IMG/VR virus record: IMGVR_UViG_3300042554_000812
Location: 1-41,671 of that record
Source of the DNA: a virus
Direction: 5' to 3' (one strand)
Length of the DNA: 41,671 nt
A program made the translations under genes and the position numbers. Below the pieces are notes generated by a model. The model had not been told where the DNA came from. It ran no database searches and worked only from the letters and a program-made list of their open reading frames with translations. Numbering within the stretch: the stretch's first letter is position 1; every line of letters begins with the position of its first letter. Shown piece after piece: positions 12,694 through 17,658 of this stretch.

Positions 12694-13496
12694 GTTTTGT
12701 GGCGCACGCACAGGCCCATGGGTTGATGATTAACTACGCGATCCCGGATGGGAAGTGGCACCGGGTACCCACTACTGACAAACCAAGGAAGCGCAACGGT
12801 GCGTATCTGTTTGATGGCAACAGCGGAGTGGTGAAGAACTGGGCGACCATGGATACGTTTGCCCGGTACGGTGAGAAGGTCAACCAGATCATCAAATACT
12901 TTGACGATTCTGAAGAGCGGATCAAGCACGCACGGGCGGCTAAGCAGGCGATGGCGTTGATAAAGAGCGCAGTGGTGATGAACCACCCGTACTTGACGGC
13001 CAAAGGATTTCCCAAGGCGACTGGCTTGGTCGTTGGTGAAGAGCTCATCATCCCGATGAGGGACTATAAAACGCAGGTGATCACGGGGGCGCAAAGGATC
13101 AAGGGCGGTGGTGAAAAGCTGTTTATCCCTGGCAGCCGGGCCAAGGGGGCCGTGTTCGTGATTGGCAGGGGGTCGGAGTCATGGCTGGTCGAGGGCTACG
13201 CTACGGGGCTCAGCGTGGCGGCGGCCTTAAAGCTCATGTATCGGCCGGCTCAGGTGGTCGTGTGCTTCAGCGCGGGTAATCTCGGCCATGTGGCGGAGCG
13301 TATAGGCGGCCGGCGGTTCGTGGTGGCGGATCATGATGGGAGCGGCACGGGCGAGCGGGTTGCGGTGTCGAGCGGGTTGCCTTGGGTTATGCCTGAGATG
13401 GTGGGAGATGCTAACGATTTGCACCAAGCGCAAGGGCTGTTAGCGGTTCGGTCAATGCTTGCGGGTCTGGTACTCGGCAAAGCTGGCAGCCAGTAA
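12690..13496 (+). CDS. TOPRIM-domain primase-like protein
   Basis: The 268-residue protein has a polar N-terminal region and a TOPRIM domain in its second half: SWLVEGYATGLSVAAAL (catalytic Glu) and FVVADHDGSGTG (Asp-x-Asp), with NDLHQAQG near the end. This arrangement is that of phage and plasmid DnaG-like primases. The usual N-terminal zinc ribbon is missing, since no Cys cluster is visible before residue 230. It would lay primers for the replication fork together with the helicase whose gene overlaps it by 4 bases. Its end overlaps the convergent gene at 13452 by 45 bases. Confidence 0.85.
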   Translation: MSFVAHAQAHGLMINYAIPDGKWHRVPTTDKPRKRNGAYLFDGNSGVVKNWATMDTFARYGEKVNQIIKYFDDSEERIKHARAAKQAMALIKSAVVMNHPYLTAKGFPKATGLVVGEELIIPMRDYKTQVITGAQRIKGGGEKLFIPGSRAKGAVFVIGRGSESWLVEGYATGLSVAAALKLMYRPAQVVVCFSAGNLGHVAERIGGRRFVVADHDGSGTGERVAVSSGLPWVMPEMVGDANDLHQAQGLLAVRSMLAGLVLGKAGSQ

Positions 13497-13658
13497 GTCG
13501 GCGGCGGTGTGCTCGGGTATGCCCCACAAGCGGCAGTGCATGGCCATTGCCTGCGCCAGTGCGGCGGCAGCGTGCGCGGGGTGGTCAAACAATTCGGGCA
13601 AGGCCTCCATAATGTCGGCTATGCCCGTTTGCATGTCCATGTATTCCGATGGCTTCAT
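13452..13658 (-). CDS. Small Ala-rich helical protein, last gene of the second left operon
   Basis: I place the start at the ATG at 13658 (MKPSEYMDMQTG), with GGA six bases upstream. A longer reading from 13685 would begin inside the previous gene. The 68-residue product is helical (IADIMEALPELF, AAAALAQAMAMHCRLWG, TAADLLAASFAEY). Its 3' end overlaps the primase-like gene tail to tail. Function unknown. Confidence 0.7.
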   Translation of the reverse strand: MKPSEYMDMQTGIADIMEALPELFDHPAHAAAALAQAMAMHCRLWGIPEHTAADLLAASFAEYQTRKH

Positions 13659-13665
13659 GCGTCCA

Positions 13666-13911
13666 TCATATACGACTAAGCCCAAAAAAAACTAGGTAGT
13701 CCGGGCCATAGACTAAACCGGCCGGCCCGTCCGGGGTTATCCGTTGGGCTTGGGCCGTTAGCATGGCGGCGTGTTGCAAGGGGTGGCGGTTTCGTGGCGG
13801 GTTGAAAACTTCAAAGGCTTGCTTGTTGCTAATGCTTTGCCATTGTCGCTTGGCCCGGTCAAATTCCTGGTAAGGGTTGCCATCGGGGGCAATGATAAAA
13901 AACGGCTTCAT
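13666..13911 (-). CDS. Small protein of the second left operon, unknown
   Basis: The start at 13911 (MKPFFIIAPDGNPYQEF) makes an ATGA overlap with the stop of the larger Cys-rich gene. The 81-residue product has a strand-like opening, then DRAKRQWQSISNKQAFEVF and a C-terminal GPDYLVFFGLSRI. A much longer open frame to 14484 exists, but its upstream part is the shadow of the neighbour and looks random. Not recognised. Confidence 0.72.
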   Translation of the reverse strand: MKPFFIIAPDGNPYQEFDRAKRQWQSISNKQAFEVFNPPRNRHPLQHAAMLTAQAQRITPDGPAGLVYGPDYLVFFGLSRI

Positions 13912-14594
13912 GCAAAGGCCTTTGCGCGGGGGCCGTGGAAAATAATTGCCACTGAAGCGGCTTGCGGTTTGAGGGCTCCATCGCAAGCTACACAATCGAT
14001 ACACTGCCGGCCGGTGGTATCTGATGGGCAAGCGATTTCGTTGCGTGCCAGCGGTTCGCCTTGTCGGCGTATGCGGTAGGTTCTCCAGCCCATGGCACGC
14101 GCTAGGTCTTGATCCTCTAAGCTCTCCACTGATGCCATGCAAAGCTCGCGCATTGGTTGCGCCCATGTTTGGCGCCATTGGTGCGTGTACCCGGTCCAGC
14201 CCTCTGCGCCTTCCAACACTCGCGCCCAGTGCTGAAGCGGGATCATTGCAGGATCGCCGGCTGCGCCCATTCTGACAACTCGGCCGGATACTATGCGGCG
14301 CATTAACGCAGGCTTTCGGCGCAAGTCGATATATCCTCCACGGTGGTAGGTGTTCCATATATTCAGCGGCGCATGCCCCCAGTTCACATAGCAGGGGCCG
14401 CGCACTGGACAATCCCCACAATGCGAGCGGTCGGCACCGGTGCGGCGTGCCATGGTGGGCGATATATCTTCGCGCAAAATCCATGTTTGGATAAGGTTCC
14501 CGGTCTTGCGGTTGTCTGACGCAAGCGTGGCGATTCCTACCAATGGGGCGTTATCGATGGGGCTCTTGCCTCGGTAAAATATAAAGCCGTTCAT
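13908..14594 (-). CDS. Cys-rich plasmid/phage-type protein, unknown, possibly redox or radical-SAM-like
   Basis: Start chosen at 14594 (MNGFIFYRG) for the ATGA overlap. The 228-residue protein has RSHCGDCPVRGPCYVNWG (three Cys), RMGAAGDPAMIP, GWTGYTHQWR, MGWRTYRIRR, and near the end CPSDTTGRQCIDCVACDG (four Cys). I recall this motif set from hypothetical proteins of plasmids and phages. The C--C----C cluster and 'GDPA-IP' hint at an iron-sulfur enzyme, but the classical C-x3-C-x2-C is absent, so I make no claim. It is the largest gene of this GC-rich operon. Confidence 0.82.
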   Translation of the reverse strand: MNGFIFYRGKSPIDNAPLVGIATLASDNRKTGNLIQTWILREDISPTMARRTGADRSHCGDCPVRGPCYVNWGHAPLNIWNTYHRGGYIDLRRKPALMRRIVSGRVVRMGAAGDPAMIPLQHWARVLEGAEGWTGYTHQWRQTWAQPMRELCMASVESLEDQDLARAMGWRTYRIRRQGEPLARNEIACPSDTTGRQCIDCVACDGALKPQAASVAIIFHGPRAKAFA

Positions 14595-14854
14595 TGTTTG
14601 CCCCCCACTAATGCGCGGACCAATTCCACCAAGCGGGGCAGTTCGCACTCGTAGGCTTGGAATACAATTCCACCACCATATGCGCGGTTATGGTACTTGC
14701 GCCCCCCTAGTTTGTTTGCGGCTTTGATTACGCGCTGATAGCGTTCGGATATGGTCAGTGCGCCATGGTCGGCGCCTTCGGGCTCCAATGTCAAAAAATG
14801 GATTACGTGGCGCGGGTTGCCGTTGATGTCTGATTTGATTCTCTGAAAGTCCAT
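14591..14854 (-). CDS. Small basic protein, unknown
   Basis: The 87-residue product (HVIHFLTLEP, ISERYQRVIKAANKLGGRKY, GGIVFQAYECELPRLVELV) alternates strands and helices and could be a compact alpha/beta fold. It overlaps the Cys-rich gene by ATGA, so the two are co-translated and may act together. Unrecognised. Confidence 0.78.
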   Translation of the reverse strand: MDFQRIKSDINGNPRHVIHFLTLEPEGADHGALTISERYQRVIKAANKLGGRKYHNRAYGGGIVFQAYECELPRLVELVRALVGGKQ

Positions 14855-14856
14855 GA

Positions 14857-15054
14857 TTACCCCATGATTTGATAAATAAAGTTGCCCAAGTTAGTTACGC
14901 GCTCGCCATGCTCGAGCATCCATTCAAAGTGTCGGCGGTCGTACTCGTCTATGTCGTCGAGCGTTTCATAGTGTCGGACAAAAGCGCCGGTCCTGGTGCT
15001 GCTGCTGTCGGTGCTTTCAATGTCGCCCAGGTAGTGCAAAACAAAGCGGCTCAT
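14857..15054 (-). CDS. Small acidic protein, unknown
   Basis: The 65-residue product has a strand-like start (RFVLHYLGDI), a Ser/Thr linker, then acidic helices (LDDIDEYDRRHFEWMLEHG). Two bases separate it from the next gene. A GGGGGAAAA-type site precedes the ATG. No known domain. Confidence 0.72.
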   Translation of the reverse strand: MSRFVLHYLGDIESTDSSSTRTGAFVRHYETLDDIDEYDRRHFEWMLEHGERVTNLGNFIYQIMG

Positions 15055-15063
15055 GTTTTCCCC

Positions 15064-15276
15064 CTAATAGCAAAGGCCCATAAGGGCTAGTTCTTGTGCG
15101 CCGTACACCTTGTGCGCGTTGCAGGCGTGGCACTGGTAACGGCGTGCATCGGGCTCGGCGCGTTGTGTGCTGCCACAGGCTAAACAAAACCCTTCGCCGT
15201 CGTCGTCCATGGCTTCTATTTCCTCCATGCTCGGCTTGTATTGGGTGTTTCCGTTTTTTGCGGTGTAGGTTTTCAT
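15064..15276 (-). CDS. Zinc-ribbon small protein
   Basis: The 70-residue product ends in a two-pair ribbon: CLACGSTQ and YQCHACNAHKVYGAQELALMG. The distance and the residues around the pairs fit a rubredoxin-like zinc ribbon. The N-terminus is KNGNTQYKPSMEEIEAMDDDG. I recall 'C-aCN---VYGAqE-l' from small phage and plasmid proteins of unknown role. ATGA overlap with the gene at 15273. Confidence 0.8.
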   Translation of the reverse strand: MKTYTAKNGNTQYKPSMEEIEAMDDDGEGFCLACGSTQRAEPDARRYQCHACNAHKVYGAQELALMGLCY

Positions 15277-15713
15277 GCTATCCCCTTAAATTGAAAGCGG
15301 GCCAGTGTGCGAAAGCTGGCGCGGTATCTGGTCGGAAGGTTTAAGTCGGCGCGTATACATTCCCAACCGAGGCGCGGTCCACGTGGGGCTATAAGCTGAA
15401 TCAATGCGCCGGTTGCCGGGTGTTGCCATTGTTGGCCGGCTTGGTACGGTGGTCGGGTTGGTGCTGGTTTGTAAGGTTCATAACCCCGGATTGCTTCCGA
15501 TTCTTGGTCGATTATTTTCGGTTCGCACTGGTAACGCTGGCGGAAAGCGGCAAGAAAGGTGCTCAGGTCGCAATCTTCTTCCAGGTAAGCATGGCGGCCG
15601 TGGGTATAACTGTAGGGCGTGATTTTGTCGGCTATGCCCAGCGCGTGTAATTCGGCATGGGTTACCCTGAGCCAGCCATGGCCGGGGTCATGAAAAAAAG
15701 TATAGGTTTTCAT
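15273..15713 (-). CDS. Protein of the second left operon, unknown
   Basis: The 146-residue product opens with DPGHGWLRVTHAELHALGI, a pattern I have seen in small plasmid and phage proteins, continues with YLEEDCDLSTFLAAF, and has a second half with Pro-rich linker and AGQQWQHPATGALIQLIAP, which looks like a small beta domain. It is one of the better-constrained genes of this operon. Function unknown. Confidence 0.78.
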   Translation of the reverse strand: MKTYTFFHDPGHGWLRVTHAELHALGIADKITPYSYTHGRHAYLEEDCDLSTFLAAFRQRYQCEPKIIDQESEAIRGYEPYKPAPTRPPYQAGQQWQHPATGALIQLIAPRGPRLGWECIRADLNLPTRYRASFRTLARFQFKGIA

Positions 15714-15717
15714 GGTT

Positions 15718-16020
15718 TTACCTTGTTTTGTGGGCTGAAAGTTTCACGGTGTGGAAGGGGTCGCCAATGCTCGTGTGCGCGGTTATGAGTTGGCGCGATG
15801 GTTTGAAGTGGCGAGCGATCGTCTGCCAGTCGATACACTGGCGGCCGGCCGAATAGGTAACGGCGGCGCGGTGCTGGGTTCCTTCGATAACGGGCAGGCC
15901 AGCATCTATCAGCGCATCCCTAAGCGCGTTTTCTTCGTGTTTGAGTTCTGCAAGCTGCGCCTTGATGAAAGCTAAGCGGTCCACAGTTGCAGCAAGTAGG
16001 CGTTCGGTTGCGTTGTCCAT
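15718..16020 (-). CDS. Coiled-coil small protein, unknown
   Basis: Start at 16020 (MDNATERLLAATVDRLAF), because AAGGA lies 8 bases upstream; the longer frame to 16143 is a shadow of the next gene. The 100-residue product has an N-terminal coiled coil (RLAFIKAQLAELKHEENALRD) and a C-terminal GRQCIDWQTIARHFKPS segment. The GRQCID stretch is coded by nearly the same DNA as the GRQCID of the Cys-rich protein at 13908-14594. Confidence 0.78.
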   Translation of the reverse strand: MDNATERLLAATVDRLAFIKAQLAELKHEENALRDALIDAGLPVIEGTQHRAAVTYSAGRQCIDWQTIARHFKPSRQLITAHTSIGDPFHTVKLSAHKTR

Positions 16021-16030
16021 GTGTTTTCCT

Positions 16031-16210
16031 TTATAGGTCGAGTGGCATTTGGCCGCGGTTGCGGGGCTGGCGCACTTCGTAATATTCGAGTAGTTCTTGA
16101 TCGATGATGGCCGGATGGTCGAATGAGTAATCAAGCCCTTCAATCACGGCGTCCGGGTCGGCGTCATCCTCGATATAAATCGATACGCTGACAATTAAAA
16201 GGCGGCTCAT
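16031..16210 (-). CDS. Small acidic protein, unknown
   Basis: The ATG at 16210 makes an ATGA overlap with the previous gene. The 59-residue product has a strand (RLLIVSVSIYI), an acidic turn (EDDADPDAVIEGLDYSFDHP) and a helix. No known family. Confidence 0.72.
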   Translation of the reverse strand: MSRLLIVSVSIYIEDDADPDAVIEGLDYSFDHPAIIDQELLEYYEVRQPRNRGQMPLDL

Positions 16211-16407
16211 GCTTGCCCCCTCTCTGCCATGAGTCGGCCAAAGCGGCCTGTAATGACTACGCGCCCCCAGTCTTGGGGATAGCATCGCGCCCAGGCAAGC
16301 GCATCGGCGAAGGTATGCGCCTTGTGGCAGATAGTCCGATCATCGGATAGCACTCTGACGGTAAAGGGTGCTAAGCGCAGGGCTAAGCGGTTTAATAGTC
16401 GTTTCAT
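16207..16407 (-). CDS. First gene of the second left operon, small basic protein
   Basis: The 66-residue product has an amphipathic basic helix (MKRLLNRLALRLAPF) and an alpha/beta rest with HTFADALAWARCYPQ and WGRVVITGRFGR. Its leader has no classic GGAG; instead AAGAGAACCACACT precedes the ATG, which contains an exact copy of array motif A (16420-16412). Transcription should come from the promoter at 16479-16451. Confidence 0.72.
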   Translation of the reverse strand: MKRLLNRLALRLAPFTVRVLSDDRTICHKAHTFADALAWARCYPQDWGRVVITGRFGRLMAERGQA

Positions 16408-16428
16408 AGTGTGGTTCTCTTATAAAGT

Positions 16429-16444
16429 CGTGCAACGTTGCACG
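16429..16444. promoter_or_regulatory. 16-base perfect palindrome between divergent promoters
   Basis: CGTGCAACGTTGCACG is perfectly symmetric. It covers the -35 box of the rightward promoter and the expected start site of the leftward promoter, so one bound dimer could shut both. It is a strong operator candidate for the switch between the left operon and the terminase-headed right operon. Confidence 0.75.
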
Positions 16445-16466
16445 CAATACATCATAGGCTTGTTAT
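16438..16466 (+). promoter_or_regulatory. Rightward promoter toward the terminase operon
   Basis: TTGCAC at 16438-16443, 17 bases, TGTTAT at 16461-16466. Spacing is ideal and the -35 is the same as in the promoter at 26224. The expected start leaves a leader of about 115 bases before the small terminase gene. The -10 match is only moderate. Confidence 0.55.
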
Positions 16467-16479
16467 GTATGGCATGCAA
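16451..16479 (-). promoter_or_regulatory. Leftward promoter for the second left operon
   Basis: On the minus strand TTGCAT (16479-16474), 17 bases, TATGAT (16456-16451). The start site should fall at about 16444-16440, inside the palindrome. Together with the rightward promoter the two overlap almost completely, so they compete for polymerase. Confidence 0.65.
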
Positions 16480-16586
16480 TACCCTAAGGGGTCATAACTG
16501 ACCAATGGCAGGCATAAGCTGACGTACGGTTGACTACAGCAGATAAACGGTCATAATGCGTTCTTATTTCGTTCACATAGGCAAGC

Positions 16587-17459
16587 ATGGCAGCAGAGTT
16601 ACCAGCGGCAGCACTGAAGGCAATCGAGCGGGGCGTTCCGGCGGATCGGGTACTGATGCCGGATGTGGACCTTACACCTAAGCAAAGGCAGTTCGTCCGA
16701 GGGTTAGCCGATGGCATGAGCAAGCGGGATGCATACGTGAGCGCATATGACGCAAAGGCGGATAGCCGATCGGTTGGGATAACGGCGTGCACCATGGCGG
16801 CCAGTCCAAAAATACAGTTAGCCCTTCAGCAGCAAAGGGCGGTCGAGCGGTTGCGGTATTCGCAAAACCCCCTTCAGATACGCTCTTTTGTGGTCGATTC
16901 CCTACAGCATGAGGCCCGAACCGCCCAAAAACCAGCCGACAGACTGCGTGCGTTGGAGCTACTTGGCAAGCTGGCGGACGTTGGAGCTTTCGAGACTCGG
17001 TCCGTTGTCGAACACCGATCGGCCAATGATACCAAAGCCAAGCTCGCAGCCAAGTTACAGCGGCTCGTGATCGACGTGGAGGCTCACGATCCGGGGGCGG
17101 AGGCGGACCCCACCCAGGGGGAGGGGGCACAAAGTGGCGGGGTGTCTGGGGGCGGCGCTAGGTCTAATAATCCACACGAACAATTTCCCAACTCTACCGA
17201 TGACCAAGAGGGTACCCCCTACGAAAGTTCTAATATCACGCCACGTGGCGTAATTACAGGGGAAGAGGCCCCCTATGAAGAGGAAGTGGGTTCCCATGAG
17301 GGGGTAGGTAAAAAAAAGAAGGAGAGGCCTATATGGGAAGATCCGAAGAGATGGTATGCGGAGACGATGGGGGAGGTGCCGAAGATTGAGTGGGCGCCGA
17401 GGGAGGATGCTAGGGAGGAGGTACAGAAGAGGTTGAAAGATGACGAAGGCGGAGGCTAA
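16587..17459 (+). CDS. terS: Terminase small subunit-like protein
   Basis: Residues 28-75 carry the small terminase DNA-binding pattern: LTPKQRQFVRGLADGMSKRDAY, then SAYDAKADSRSVGITACTMAASPKIQLAL. The helix that follows resembles the oligomerisation part. This subunit recognises the packaging site and loads the large terminase encoded two genes later. The second half, from about residue 170, is low-complexity (Gly, Glu, Pro rich) and holds the palindrome-coded NITPRGVIT at about 217-225, near a basic KKKKERP. At 290 residues it is longer than many family members because of that tail. Base composition is very GC-rich (45 of 60 at 17101-17160). Confidence 0.85.
   Translation: MAAELPAAALKAIERGVPADRVLMPDVDLTPKQRQFVRGLADGMSKRDAYVSAYDAKADSRSVGITACTMAASPKIQLALQQQRAVERLRYSQNPLQIRSFVVDSLQHEARTAQKPADRLRALELLGKLADVGAFETRSVVEHRSANDTKAKLAAKLQRLVIDVEAHDPGAEADPTQGEGAQSGGVSGGGARSNNPHEQFPNSTDDQEGTPYESSNITPRGVITGEEAPYEEEVGSHEGVGKKKKERPIWEDPKRWYAETMGEVPKIEWAPREDAREEVQKRLKDDEGGG
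17235..17254. repeat. Palindromic element copy 3, in the small terminase gene
   Basis: Matches the core with one change (ATC for ATT in the left arm); the right arm is perfect. It is read as NITPRGVIT in the low-complexity tail. The frame is the same as in the other two genes. Confidence 0.92.
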
Positions 17460-17658
17460 GGTATTTTTGGCGGTGAAGACTTGGTGGGAGCTATATCATT
17501 TTTCGCCGACGTATGACGATATACGGTTTGTGTTATTGCAGGAGAGTAAGAGTAACGTGCATAGGCTTGTAAGGAGTTTATGTAAACAGGGGTATTTGAA
17601 GCGGATACCTGGGAAGTCCAGGAGTATTAGGGTGATTAAGAAGAAAGATGGATCTTAG
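17440..17658 (+). CDS. Stand-alone LexA-type winged-helix protein
   Basis: The 72-residue product matches the DNA-binding domain of LexA alone: FSPTYDDIRFVL (LexA has SPT--EIA--LG), then SKSNVHRLVRSLCKQGYLKRIPGKSRSIRV (LexA has S---VHR-L--L--KGYL-R-P---R-I-V). No cleavage or dimerisation domain follows, so RecA-triggered cleavage is not expected. It overlaps the terminase genes by 20 and 11 bases on its two sides. It may regulate late genes or mask host SOS boxes; both are inference. Confidence 0.82.
   Translation: MTKAEAKVFLAVKTWWELYHFSPTYDDIRFVLLQESKSNVHRLVRSLCKQGYLKRIPGKSRSIRVIKKKDGS

Noticed and set aside
13666-14484. 272-codon minus-strand frame
   Set aside because: Only the part from 13911 is a gene; the upstream part is a GC-rich shadow of the Cys-rich gene in another frame.
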